From the NCBI GenBank assembly GCA_041917975.1, contig JAYRWN010000135.1, positions 1 through 22,662 of the forward strand: DNA of 22,662 nt. Direction: 5' to 3'. Source of the DNA: JAYRWN01 sp041917975 (GTDB lineage: Bacteria > Bacteroidota > Bacteroidia > Chitinophagales > Saprospiraceae). The translations under genes and the position numbers were made by a program. Under the pieces are notes generated by a model that made no database searches, had not been told where the DNA came from, and worked only from the letters and a program-made list of their open reading frames with translations. The first letter of the stretch is position 1; every line of letters begins with the position of its first letter. Positions 15,791-22,662 of this stretch are shown piece by piece.

Positions 15791-16675
15791 TCATAAGTTG
15801 TAGGTCAACCCCACCAACCAATAATTCTGCAAATCTTTCTTGGCTTTAGCCGCAGTAGTTTCTTGTTTGTTATTTCTAAGACCAAATTCAATGCCAACAC
15901 CGATTCCTTTGAAAGCATTAAAGGCCACGCTGTTTACCCAGGTATAATTGGATAAATCTACGCCTTTGTAACTGTAAAAGCCGGATAGGTTAGACCGGAA
16001 GTTGACCTTGTTCATGATTTTTTTGTTAAAATCAGCCACCACTTTAGCACCTAAGGAAGACTGATAATCATCAGCATCCTCAGCAAAGATGATGTTATAG
16101 TTAAGCGGATGGATGACCACTACTAAAGGTGAAATAGGCGTCCATGTAAATCCGGTACCGATGTCTAAAAAACCCGGATTGTTAATATTATTCAACAACG
16201 TTGAGCGGTATTCCGCTAATACGGATCCAGCCAGGGACTTGGTGATATTCCTTCCGAACAAAGAGGAGAGGTTAACAAAGTCCGTCACTTGCTCATATTC
16301 GCCACTGCCATTGCCTTCAGCATCCAGTTTTTGCCAGCCCAGACCGATGTTACCGGCATTGCGCCAGAAATATTTTTCCTGGATAAGGTTGGCAAACACA
16401 TTGAAGCTGCCACCAATGTTGATCGCTAATGAGTTGGGATTAGCTTTGGAGACCCAGTTGTCAAATGAAGACAGGTTCCAGCCCACCGTACCAAATGCAC
16501 CTTTTCTCCAGCCTGGTAATGCATCGATTTTGCCTTGAATAGTGGCTATCTCACCAGCCAACGTGTTGGCCTGAGCTTGTTTTTCAGCTTTCATCGCATT
16601 AAGCTCTTCCAACGTCTGTGCTGAGAGTGGAAGAATTAACAGGAATAATCCAAAGAGTACGAATAAATTTTTCAT
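15791..16675 (-). CDS. DUF3078-family outer-membrane protein
   Basis: A 294-residue protein with a signal peptide (about 1-19, PLSAQ), a short predicted coiled coil (about 21-52, TLEELNAMKAEKQAQ and on), then a beta-rich barrel-like body beginning GTVGWNLSSFDNWVSK. The W-N-L-S..DNW pattern and repeated aromatic strands match DUF3078, a family I know almost only from Bacteroidota. The function is unknown; an outer-membrane barrel with an N-terminal periplasmic coiled coil is the simplest reading. It lies 15 bases behind the MscS gene in the same transcription unit, hinting at a shared envelope or osmotic function. Confidence 0.82.
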   Translation of the reverse strand: MKNLFVLFGLFLLILPLSAQTLEELNAMKAEKQAQANTLAGEIATIQGKIDALPGWRKGAFGTVGWNLSSFDNWVSKANPNSLAINIGGSFNVFANLIQEKYFWRNAGNIGLGWQKLDAEGNGSGEYEQVTDFVNLSSLFGRNITKSLAGSVLAEYRSTLLNNINNPGFLDIGTGFTWTPISPLVVVIHPLNYNIIFAEDADDYQSSLGAKVVADFNKKIMNKVNFRSNLSGFYSYKGVDLSNYTWVNSVAFNAFKGIGVGIEFGLRNNKQETTAAKAKKDLQNYWLVGLTYNL

Positions 16676-16690
16676 AGTTGATTAGTTAAA

Positions 16691-17512
16691 TTAATTTAGT
16701 TTTTTCAAATTTTTTTTGTGAACTAACAGTTTCTCTTTGAGTATTTTACTCATAGGTATATAGACCAGACCCTCGACCGTATCAAGGACCAGAGAAGATT
16801 TTTCAATTTCAACGATAGTCCCGGTGATCCCATCTATCGTCACCACATCTCCGGGCACTAATTTATCCTTAGTATAAAATGCTGATAAAAGGTTCCCGAC
16901 CAAATCTTTCGAGGCCAGGCCATAACCGATGGCAAAAGCTAAAGCTCCGCCGCCAAGCAGGATCATGATATTACCCTGCAAAAAGGTTGTAGATACGCCA
17001 GCTTGAGACAATGCCGTGACAAATATATTAATCAACAAAAAATAAAAAACCCCATTAGCTATTATATTAGCGCTGGGCAAATTCAGCGATTGGGCAAACG
17101 TGAGTACAAACTTGCGCAGTGCGTCCGCCAACAAGATGCCCACAAAAAGGATAATCAGAGCTACTATTAAGTTCGGAATAAAGCGCAAAAAGTCGGCGAA
17201 TAACACCGAGATGGCAGCTACCTGGAGTATCTCCGTAGCAATCATAAATACGACAACCAACAGAAAATAATACACGATGGAGGCCATCATTCGAGAGGGC
17301 TTAATGTCCAGATTGGCTTTTTGAATAAAGTCAATACTTTGCAGCCGCTCTCCGTATTTATCAATGGGCAGGGTAGCCAAAAATTTGCGCAGGATTTTGG
17401 CCAAAAGCTTTGCCAAAAGGATGCCAAAAATCAGTACCACTATAGCCATCACCAGCCTAGGCAACACCTGGGCAAACTGATTTAAAAATTCGGTCACAAT
17501 GGGGAAATCCAT
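16691..17512 (-). CDS. MscS-family small-conductance mechanosensitive channel
   Basis: A 273-residue inner-membrane channel of the MscS family with an extended N-terminal region. Membrane helices lie at about 17-37, 78-96, 112-130 and 152-170. The pore-lining helix contains LGGGALAFAIGYGLASKDLVGN (186-207), rich in Gly and Ala as expected. The beta domain follows at about 215-260 with VPGDVVTIDGITGTIVEI. The large C-terminal vestibule of E. coli MscS is mostly missing; the chain ends in a short basic tail (KKNLKKLN). It releases solutes on hypo-osmotic shock. It is co-directional with the ECF sigma gene and starts 15 bases after the 76-residue gene. Confidence 0.9.
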   Translation of the reverse strand: MDFPIVTEFLNQFAQVLPRLVMAIVVLIFGILLAKLLAKILRKFLATLPIDKYGERLQSIDFIQKANLDIKPSRMMASIVYYFLLVVVFMIATEILQVAAISVLFADFLRFIPNLIVALIILFVGILLADALRKFVLTFAQSLNLPSANIIANGVFYFLLINIFVTALSQAGVSTTFLQGNIMILLGGGALAFAIGYGLASKDLVGNLLSAFYTKDKLVPGDVVTIDGITGTIVEIEKSSLVLDTVEGLVYIPMSKILKEKLLVHKKNLKKLN

Positions 17513-17527
17513 AATAGTTTAATTGCT

Positions 17528-17758
17528 TTAAATGGTATTTGGGGGATTGCGATGCGATTGTTTATGCTCAGCGTCCGTGCCTCGGGTAGCTGTGATAAAC
17601 AACTTCAAAACTTTGGGAAAATAAACTTCCACAATATCACCCCAAAAACGGAATAAAGATACATTACGATGTAGATTTTGTCCAATGCGTGGTGGCAATG
17701 GTCCGTATTGATTGGTAACCTCTTGTTCGAGTTGTTTAAAAGGATTTTGATCTGACAT
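17528..17758 (-). CDS. Small conserved-looking protein between ECF sigma factor and MscS
   Basis: A 76-residue protein with no signal peptide and no convincing membrane helix. The middle part has a defined pattern: PLPPRIGQNLHRNVSLFRFWG followed by DIVEVYFPKVLKLF (41-54); the tail is hydrophilic. I recall similar short proteins with a GDIVELYxP core near sigma factors in Bacteroidota, but cannot name a family. It occupies the slot after the ECF sigma gene (20-base gap) where an anti-sigma factor often sits, yet it lacks the membrane-spanning FecR/RskA architecture. It could be a small soluble sigma-binding protein or unrelated; context is the only evidence. Confidence 0.65.
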   Translation of the reverse strand: MSDQNPFKQLEQEVTNQYGPLPPRIGQNLHRNVSLFRFWGDIVEVYFPKVLKLFITATRGTDAEHKQSHRNPPNTI

Positions 17759-17778
17759 AAGATTATCAATTTACAAGT

Positions 17779-18345
17779 TTAATCTGAATATATTTCCTGA
17801 TATAGTTTCATAAATTTTTCTTTAATCCGCTTCAACTGCATTTTAACCGCGCTTTCGGTTTTATTTTGAATTTCAGCAATTTCTTTGATGCTGGTGTCAT
17901 CCTGGTATTTCATCAGCAACATGGTTTGTTCCATGACGGGAAGCAGACTAAAGATGTGTTTAAACCGGTCGTATTGGAGTTCAAACAACACGCTGTCCGC
18001 TATTTCCGCTTGGTCAGCACGGTGGGGGATTTTGTCCTCAGTTTCCAGGGCGACTTTTTGGGTTTTGCGTATTTGATCTATACAAAAGTTATAAGTTACT
18101 GTATAAATCCAGGTTGAAAAACTGGACCGGTGAGAAAAAGAACTTAGTGTCGTCAGCACTTTCATAAAGATCTCTTGCACCGCATCCTGAGCTAAATATT
18201 CATCTTTTAACAAAGAAATGCACTTAGCATATACTTTGGGTGAATACTTATGGTACAGAATATCAAAATAGTCATCCCTTTGGGTTTCCAAATAAAGTTT
18301 CACAACCTCTTCATCACTGCGTGTATTTACACTATTTTTAGCCAA
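17779..18345 (-). CDS. ECF-type RNA polymerase sigma factor with TTG start
   Basis: A 188-residue sigma-70 family ECF factor. Region 2 spans about 26-95 (LYHKYSPKVYAKCISLL, then the helix with QDAVQEIFMKVL at 53-64 and FSTWIYTVTYNFCIDQIRK). After a linker, region 4 spans about 125-178 with LPVMEQTMLLMKY and the helix-turn-helix DTSIKEIAEIQNKTESAVKMQLKRIKEK. Start choice: the frame has no ATG before region 2, and the best start is the TTG at 18343-18345. It heads the operon of the 76-residue protein, MscS, DUF3078 and the secreted protein, so these are probable targets or partners. A near-consensus TATCTTTT (complement of 18400-18407) lies 55 bases upstream. It probably responds to envelope or osmotic stress. 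Confidence 0.9.
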   Translation of the reverse strand: MAKNSVNTRSDEEVVKLYLETQRDDYFDILYHKYSPKVYAKCISLLKDEYLAQDAVQEIFMKVLTTLSSFSHRSSFSTWIYTVTYNFCIDQIRKTQKVALETEDKIPHRADQAEIADSVLFELQYDRFKHIFSLLPVMEQTMLLMKYQDDTSIKEIAEIQNKTESAVKMQLKRIKEKFMKLYQEIYSD

Positions 18346-18424
18346 GGGACTAAAAGTTTGACTATTTTCAACCGTGAATTTTAGACGGCAGATTTCGCCA
18401 AAAGATACATGTTTTAATCTTTTT

Positions 18425-19816
18425 ATGTATAAAATACTAATTTTTATTTCGTTACTGGCTACGTTACCTCTGTTAGGACAGGACGATGAAGCCTTTTATA
18501 TCAAAAAAATTTATAATTCCACCCTCACCGAGGGTCAGGCGTACGACTGGCTGGAATATGTGTGTCACCGGATAGGACCTCGGCTGAGTGGTACTCCTCA
18601 GGCTGCTGCTGCCGTTGAATACACCCGGCAAATGTTAGACACTTTAGGCTTGGATAGAGTGTGGTTACAGCCTGTTGAAGTTCCGCACTGGGATCGGGGA
18701 GAACCGGAACAGGTGCGCATTGTAAACTCTTCCGTCATCGGCACACAGATCCTGAAAGCCGTTGCTCTTGGTAATAGCGTAGGTACCGGCCCGCAAGGGA
18801 TCACTGCCGAAGTGGTTCGGGTTAATGGATTAAAGGAAGTCGAGGAACTTGGAACTGCCGGGATAAAAGGAAAAATAGTGTTCTACAACCGGGCTTTTGA
18901 CCAGACTCATATTAGCACCGGACATGCTTATGGAGGAGCAGTAGACCAGCGGGGCTCCGGGCCATCTAAAGCCGCTCAATACGGGGCTCTAGCCGTGATT
19001 GTCCGTTCCATGTCCAGTGTACTGGATGATATACCACATTCAGGGGCTTTAGTCTATAGCCCTGACCAACCACAGATTCCTGCGGTAGCCATTAGTACTA
19101 AAGGGGCAAATTTATTATCCAGCCTGCTCGATCAGGAAAAGACCAGAGTGTATATCCGCACCACCTCCCGCATGTTAAAACCTAAACCCTCTTATAACGT
19201 TATCGGCGAAATCAAAGGCAACAAATATCCGGAAGAAATTATCCTGGTAGGCGGTCATCTAGATTCCTGGGATCTTGGCCAAGGAGCCCACGATGACGGC
19301 ACCGGTTGCGTTCAATCTATGGAGGTACTCCGCCAAATCAGGAAAATAGGTTATGTTCCTCAACGCACCATTCGCTGTGTATTGTTTATGAATGAAGAAA
19401 ACGGACTTAAAGGAGGGCTCGAATATGCTCAAAAGTCTAATCTAAATAAAGAATATCACTTTGCAGCGATAGAGTCCGATGCCGGAGGGTTTACTCCCCG
19501 GGGTTTTGGCATTGGAGGAGAGAGTGCCGATCAGGAAGTACGCCTTAAACTAATCATGAACTGGTCCAACCTGCTCGAACCATATGGCCTGACCTTAACC
19601 AAAGGTGGAGGCGGTGCCGATATCGGCCCACTCAAGAGCCAAAAAGGTTTCCTAATTGGTTTTACTCCTGACTCTCAACGGTATTTTGACATTCATCATA
19701 CGGCTGAAGATACATTTGATAAAGTGAATAAACGGGAATTGCACCTGGGCGCAGCAGCCATGACCGCCTTGGTTTATTTGCTGGACAAATATGGGGTTGG
19801 TCATGCCGACAAATGA
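18425..19816 (+). CDS. Secreted M28-family zinc metallopeptidase with PA-like insert
   Basis: A 463-residue exported peptidase. The ATG at 18425 is chosen because it begins a clean signal peptide (MYKILIFISLLATLPLLGQ); an upstream in-frame ATG at 18374 would add a polar extension. The catalytic domain shows every M28 ligand: His278 in GGHLDSWD, bridging Asp290 in HDDGTG, catalytic Glu324 and ligand Glu325 in NEENG, Asp352 in ESDAGG, and His425 in HHTAEDT. Residues about 110-245 form a PA-type insert (GIKGKIVFYNRAFDQ, then GALAVIVRSMS). It resembles carboxypeptidase Q/plasma glutamate carboxypeptidase, acting on dipeptides or peptide ends in the periplasm or outside. It diverges from the sigma factor gene and overlaps the next gene by 14 bases. 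Confidence 0.93.
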   Translation: MYKILIFISLLATLPLLGQDDEAFYIKKIYNSTLTEGQAYDWLEYVCHRIGPRLSGTPQAAAAVEYTRQMLDTLGLDRVWLQPVEVPHWDRGEPEQVRIVNSSVIGTQILKAVALGNSVGTGPQGITAEVVRVNGLKEVEELGTAGIKGKIVFYNRAFDQTHISTGHAYGGAVDQRGSGPSKAAQYGALAVIVRSMSSVLDDIPHSGALVYSPDQPQIPAVAISTKGANLLSSLLDQEKTRVYIRTTSRMLKPKPSYNVIGEIKGNKYPEEIILVGGHLDSWDLGQGAHDDGTGCVQSMEVLRQIRKIGYVPQRTIRCVLFMNEENGLKGGLEYAQKSNLNKEYHFAAIESDAGGFTPRGFGIGGESADQEVRLKLIMNWSNLLEPYGLTLTKGGGGADIGPLKSQKGFLIGFTPDSQRYFDIHHTAEDTFDKVNKRELHLGAAAMTALVYLLDKYGVGHADK

Positions 19817-20351
19817 TCATAGAATCACCATAGAGGGATTAAATTTCAGAAGGTATATCTCCCATCGCCGGATTCAAAAGCGTCTAACTGACCTAGCACA
19901 CTGGGTAGACCACTCTTATGCTGCTGACGAACCGCTGGTATTATTGGCCGTGCTCAGTGGATCTTTTCGGATTGCAGCAGACCTGGTAACTAAACTGCGG
20001 CGACCGGTTTTTATAGAATTTATCCGCGCCAAATCTTATGACGGGCTGAATAGCAGTGGTGAGGTATCCTGGCAGTTACCAGCACAGTTGGACCTGGCCG
20101 GCAAACATGTCTTGGTCATTGAAGACATCATAGATAGTGGCTTGACGATGCATGAATTGATTCTTAAGTTAAATTCTATTCATTGCCTTTCGATAAAAGT
20201 AGCCACCCTTTTATTAAAAAAAGATTGTCTAAAGCACGCTGTACCTGAAGACTGGGTAGGTTTTTATATCCCAGACTTGTTCGTGATAGGTTATGGCTTG
20301 GACTTAAACGGGCGCGCCCGTGAGTTGAACGATATATACCAGCTGGCATGA
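19803..20351 (+). CDS. hpt: Hypoxanthine(-guanine) phosphoribosyltransferase
   Basis: A 182-residue purine salvage enzyme that converts hypoxanthine or guanine plus PRPP to IMP or GMP. The PRPP-binding loop VIEDIIDSGLT (105-115) with the acidic pair Glu107-Asp108 is diagnostic, preceded by LLAVLSGSFRIAADL (47-61) and the flexible-loop segment RAKSYDG (75-81). The later FVIGYGLDLNGRARELNDIYQL matches the base-binding C-terminal region. The ATG at 19803 is preferred over one at 19791 because it leaves the normal family length; it overlaps the peptidase stop by 14 bases. Cytoplasmic. The four-base ATGA overlap with the following hydrolase gene implies a three-gene operon. The symbol rests on family similarity; base preference is not proven. 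Confidence 0.92.
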   Translation: MPTNDHRITIEGLNFRRYISHRRIQKRLTDLAHWVDHSYAADEPLVLLAVLSGSFRIAADLVTKLRRPVFIEFIRAKSYDGLNSSGEVSWQLPAQLDLAGKHVLVIEDIIDSGLTMHELILKLNSIHCLSIKVATLLLKKDCLKHAVPEDWVGFYIPDLFVIGYGLDLNGRARELNDIYQLA

Positions 20352-21151
20352 TCTTGAAGATAGCATTGGTAATCATCGTTATATATGTTTTAGGGTGTTT
20401 GCTGTTTTATTTTTTGCAACATTATTTTTTTTTCCGTCCTGAGATTCTTCCCTCGACTTTTAAGTATGAATACCCCTTTCCCTTTGAAGAAATACATTTC
20501 AAAATGGAAGACGGCGGGAGTATTAACGGTATTTATTTTCGAGTCCCCAACGCTTTGGGGGTAGTGTATTACCTAAAAGGGAATTCGAAGAGCATCAAGG
20601 GGTGGGGTAAATTTGCCAAAGATTACCTTAGTCTGGGTTATGATTTTTTTATGATGGATTATCGCGGTTTTGGCAAAAGCAGAGGCCGCCGGACAGAAAA
20701 TATTCTCTACAGCGATGCTCAACATATGTATAAATGGTTGGCATCCCAATATCCCGAGAAAAAAATCGTGGTTATTGGCCGTTCCTATGGCACCGGCATT
20801 GCTGCTCGTATAGCGAGTTGGAATAACCCTAAACTGGTGTTGCTGGACAGCCCCTATTTCAGTTTTTTACATCTTATCCAACATTATGGTTTTTTATTAC
20901 CCGTAAAACTTTTGTTGCGTTATCGACTGCGGACTGATCAGTTTATCCATCAGATATCTTGCCCGGTATATTTGATACATGGGGATAAAGACCGGCTTAT
21001 ACCCTACAACATGAGCAAACAACTGGTCGCCTTACGCCCCGATCATATTAAGTTAATTACGATCAAAGGAGGTGGGCATAACAATTTACCGGATTATCCT
21101 TCTTTTCATGAGGCGTTGTATGCGTTGTTAGTTCAGCATTCTAATTCCTAG
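20348..21151 (+). CDS. Membrane-anchored alpha/beta hydrolase (BEM46/S33-like)
   Basis: A 267-residue protein with an N-terminal membrane helix (about 4-25) and an alpha/beta-hydrolase domain. The catalytic triad can be assigned: Ser146 in GRSYGTG, Asp215 in HGDKDRLIP (Asp213 is an alternative), and His244 in GGGHNN. The oxyanion region appears as YYLKGNS (74-80), and DYRGFGKS (104-111) is the usual strand-loop before the nucleophile. It most resembles the BEM46/ABHD13/YfhR-type group of anchored serine hydrolases of unknown substrate. It starts inside the stop of the phosphoribosyltransferase gene. No terminator hairpin is obvious between it and the tRNA promoter. Confidence 0.88.
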   Translation: MILKIALVIIVIYVLGCLLFYFLQHYFFFRPEILPSTFKYEYPFPFEEIHFKMEDGGSINGIYFRVPNALGVVYYLKGNSKSIKGWGKFAKDYLSLGYDFFMMDYRGFGKSRGRRTENILYSDAQHMYKWLASQYPEKKIVVIGRSYGTGIAARIASWNNPKLVLLDSPYFSFLHLIQHYGFLLPVKLLLRYRLRTDQFIHQISCPVYLIHGDKDRLIPYNMSKQLVALRPDHIKLITIKGGGHNNLPDYPSFHEALYALLVQHSNS

Positions 21152-21186
21152 AGCTCCCCTTATCATAAAAAAATGCGGTTACCTAC

Positions 21187-21217
21187 TTGAATAAAATTAA
21201 TAATCGCTTTACATTTG
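21187..21217 (+). promoter_or_regulatory. Promoter of tRNA-Gln (Bacteroidota type)
   Basis: TTG at 21187-21189, exactly 20 bases, then TACATTTG at 21210-21217 matches the Bacteroidota housekeeping promoter TTG-N19-21-TAnnTTTG without mismatch. It ends nine bases before the first base of the mature tRNA. This is the best promoter match in the window and supports the phylum assignment. Confidence 0.8.
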
Positions 21218-21226
21218 CACTCTCTT

Positions 21227-21297
21227 TGACCCATGGTGTAACGGTAGCACATCAGATTTTGGTTCTGCTTGTTAAGGTTCGAATCCTTATGGGTCAA
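21227..21297 (+). tRNA. tRNA-Gln (anticodon TTG)
   Basis: A 71-base cloverleaf. The acceptor stem TGACCCA (21227-21233) pairs with TGGGTCA (21290-21296), and the discriminator A is at 21297. The D arm contains GGTGTAACGGTAGCAC. The anticodon loop TTTTGGT carries the anticodon TTG at its centre, and the T arm is TAAGG-TTCGAAT-CCTTA. The 3' CCA is not encoded (the genome continues A-C-A-A). The outermost pair of the anticodon stem (T opposite C) is mismatched; the other four pairs are good. It has its own promoter and is followed by a hairpin with a T tract. Confidence 0.96.
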
Positions 21298-21298
21298 C

Positions 21299-21330
21299 AA
21301 AAAACCTGGACATCCGTTCGGGTTTTTTTA
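21299..21330 (+). terminator. Putative intrinsic terminator after tRNA-Gln
   Basis: AAAAAACC (21299-21306) can pair with GGTTTTTT (21321-21328) around a 14-base loop that may itself fold further (CCGTTCGG), and the stem ends in a T tract. It starts directly behind the tRNA 3' end. The stem is AT-rich, so strength is uncertain. Confidence 0.5.
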
Positions 21331-21361
21331 TTTTACCAACTTGATTACCATACTTTTAGCC

Positions 21362-22315
21362 ATGTTTCAAGAGCCGATATTTATCCAAGATGATCAACTG
21401 TTGACAAGCCTGAATTACCCCGAGCTGATCCATGCCCTGGCTCAGGGTTTTAATCAGGAGATCACCGTACCCACCCGTCATCACTATGAGTTGCATAAGG
21501 GTTATGCATCTACCTTATTATTGATGCCAGCCTGGTTTAACGGGACACTTGGCGGAGTAAAAATGGTAACCATATTTCCGTATAATCACCAGAAAGGGCT
21601 ACCTACCATCCAAGGTATTTATACGGTTTTTAACGCTCAGGACGGACGCATCCTGGCTCAAATGGATGCCAAAAAGTTAACCAACCTGCGTACCGCTGCT
21701 ACTTCAGCTCTCGCAGCCCGCTTTTTAGCCCGGGAGAATGCGCAGACCCTATTGGTGATGGGGACGGGAACTTTGGCGCCCGAATTGGTCAAAGCCCACT
21801 GCTCTATACGTCCCATCAGGGACATCTTCGTATGGGGGCGAAACCCTGAACATCAGGACGCCTTAGTACATAAATTATCAAAAGAAATAGCTATTCCAGT
21901 ACATGGTGTCCAAGACATTAAACAGGCCGCCCTGGAGGCAGACCTCATCACCTGTGCTACTATGAGCGAGCAACCCATTCTTGAGGGGAAATGGGTCAGG
22001 CCAGGTACCCATATAGACCTCGTAGGATCTTATAAACCCCATTTGCGGGAAGCTGATGACGATTTGATTCAAAAATCATCAGTATTTGTGGATACAATAG
22101 AGGGTGCCAGCCAGGAAAGCGGTGATTTGGCTCTTCCTTTGGCGGCAGGAGTCATTAAGCTCACCGACCTGAAAGGAACCATCTTTGGACTTTGCCGGGG
22201 AGAACACCGGGCCAGGCAAAATGAAAAAGAAATCACCGTATTCAAATCCGTAGGACACGCTGCGGAAGACCTCATCGCGGCGCAACTGTTAATGACTAAA
22301 TTGAATATAATATGA
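21362..22315 (+). CDS. Ornithine cyclodeaminase/mu-crystallin-family protein, likely delta1-pyrroline-2-carboxylate reductase
   Basis: A 317-residue cytoplasmic NAD(P)-dependent enzyme of the OCD/mu-crystallin family. Family marks are GVKMVTIFP with Lys67, LTNLRTAATSALAA with Arg110, a Rossmann loop MGTGTLA (133-139, the usual GxGxxA), WGRNP (158-162), CATMSEQP, and HIDLVGSYKPHLREAD with Asp219. The start at 21362 is the first ATG downstream of the tRNA; an open frame further upstream would run through the tRNA and is rejected. TACTTTTA at 21351-21358 is a near-consensus -7 box three bases before the ATG. The overlapping next gene is a proline-racemase-family enzyme, which favours a reductase of the trans-3-hydroxy-L-proline pathway (pyrroline-2-carboxylate to L-proline) over true ornithine cyclodeaminase. 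The pathway role is inferred from this pairing. Confidence 0.86.
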   Translation: MFQEPIFIQDDQLLTSLNYPELIHALAQGFNQEITVPTRHHYELHKGYASTLLLMPAWFNGTLGGVKMVTIFPYNHQKGLPTIQGIYTVFNAQDGRILAQMDAKKLTNLRTAATSALAARFLARENAQTLLVMGTGTLAPELVKAHCSIRPIRDIFVWGRNPEHQDALVHKLSKEIAIPVHGVQDIKQAALEADLITCATMSEQPILEGKWVRPGTHIDLVGSYKPHLREADDDLIQKSSVFVDTIEGASQESGDLALPLAAGVIKLTDLKGTIFGLCRGEHRARQNEKEITVFKSVGHAAEDLIAAQLLMTKLNII

Positions 22316-22662
22316 TCACCTTTTCACCTCTACGCCATACGGACCCAACCGTGATATGCACGTTGGATATGCATACCGGAGGCGAACCGGTGCGGGTTAT
22401 CACCTCTGGTTTTCCTGGGCCGCAGGGTTCCAACGTTTTGGAAAGGCGGCGCTGGGTGATGAATCATGCTGATGACTACCGGAAAATGTTGATGTGGGAG
22501 CCTCGGGGCCATGCCGACATGTACGGGTGCCTGATTACGCCTCCCAATGATTCTGGAGCGGACTTCGGGGTCATTTTTATGCATAATGAAGGGTACAGCA
22601 CCATGTGTGGTCACGCCATTATTGCCCTGGCCAAGCTGGCAGTGCTGCAAGGTTGGGTATCC
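22312..22662 (+). CDS. Proline racemase family, probable trans-3-hydroxy-L-proline dehydratase, 5' part
   Basis: The first 117 codons of a proline-racemase-family enzyme; the frame is still open at the right edge. Starting with the ATG that overlaps the preceding stop (ATGA, 22312-22315), one reads DMHTGGEPVRVI (19-30), then EPRGHADMYG (63-72), and MCGHA (98-102) with the catalytic Cys99. The MHTGGEP, EPRGH.DMYG and NEGYSTMCGH combination fits the trans-3-hydroxyproline dehydratase/4-hydroxyproline epimerase branch. The MCGHA form (rather than MCGHG) and the adjacent OCD-family gene favour the dehydratase. The deciding second catalytic residue (Cys in racemases and epimerases, Thr or Ser in dehydratases) is beyond the window. 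Confidence 0.85.
   Translation, partial: MITFSPLRHTDPTVICTLDMHTGGEPVRVITSGFPGPQGSNVLERRRWVMNHADDYRKMLMWEPRGHADMYGCLITPPNDSGADFGVIFMHNEGYSTMCGHAIIALAKLAVLQGWVS

Noticed and set aside
16113..16538. 141-codon open frame on the plus strand
   Set aside because: It is antisense to the DUF3078 gene and has no signal or domain of its own.
21269..21361. Upstream extension of the OCD-family gene
   Set aside because: It would start inside tRNA-Gln and run through the terminator; the conserved family N-terminus begins at the ATG at 21362.
22330..22650. 106-codon open frame on the minus strand
   Set aside because: It is the complement of the conserved proline-racemase-family start, including the EPRGH and MCGH motifs.
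1..22662. CRISPR arrays, insertion sequences, prophage genes, restriction or other defence systems
   Set aside because: No regularly spaced repeats, transposase, integrase, phage structural or nuclease-type proteins were found; all genes are metabolic, transport, envelope or regulatory.

Overview
The window looks like chromosomal DNA from a heterotrophic, probably marine or aquatic, member of the Bacteroidota, possibly a Saprospiria/Lewinella-like lineage; the lower-rank placement is a guess. Supporting signs are promoter elements of the Bacteroidota type (TTG, about 20 bases, TAnnTTTG; the clearest precedes tRNA-Gln), secreted proteins with short N-terminal signals ending in A-Q or G-Q, a DUF3078 outer-membrane protein, a sulfatase next to a SASA-type esterase, and few recognisable Shine-Dalgarno sequences. 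Coding density is very high, no gap without a gene exceeds about 210 bases, and I see no insertion sequence, prophage or CRISPR array.

Layout. Bases 1-3628 (+): the 3' part of a sulfatase, a three-domain carbohydrate esterase and a cyclase-family metal hydrolase, the first two looking like the edge of a glycan-degradation locus. Bases 3677-5572 (+): a large TMTC-like GT-C membrane protein with C-terminal TPRs. Bases 5627-8265 (+): a compact lutABC operon for L-lactate oxidation. Bases 8309-9412 (+): an AI-2E/PerM-family membrane protein with a -7 box almost touching its start codon. Bases 15034 down to 9438 (-): a six-gene block of GbsR/MarR-type regulator, LolA-like periplasmic protein, two FtsX-type permeases, a LolD/MacB-type ATPase and an outer-membrane beta-barrel candidate. 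Bases 18345 down to 15241 (-): an ECF sigma factor, a 76-residue conserved-looking protein, an MscS channel, a DUF3078 protein and a small secreted protein, closed by an intrinsic terminator. Bases 18425-21151 (+): an M28 metallopeptidase, a hypoxanthine-type phosphoribosyltransferase and a membrane-anchored alpha/beta hydrolase in overlapping or nearly overlapping frames. Bases 21187-22662 (+): tRNA-Gln(TTG) with promoter and terminator, then an OCD/mu-crystallin-family reductase overlapping the start of a proline-racemase-family enzyme that runs off the window, a pair that suggests trans-3-hydroxyproline catabolism.

The most interesting part is the six-gene minus-strand block. It places a Lol-like inner-membrane ABC complex, a LolA-fold periplasmic carrier and a putative outer-membrane barrel under one regulator, and so could be a complete envelope lipid or lipoprotein trafficking route. 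Two promoter-proximal inverted repeats with the same TTTAG/CTAAA half-sites, whose total lengths differ by exactly 10 bases, are candidate operators for the regulator.
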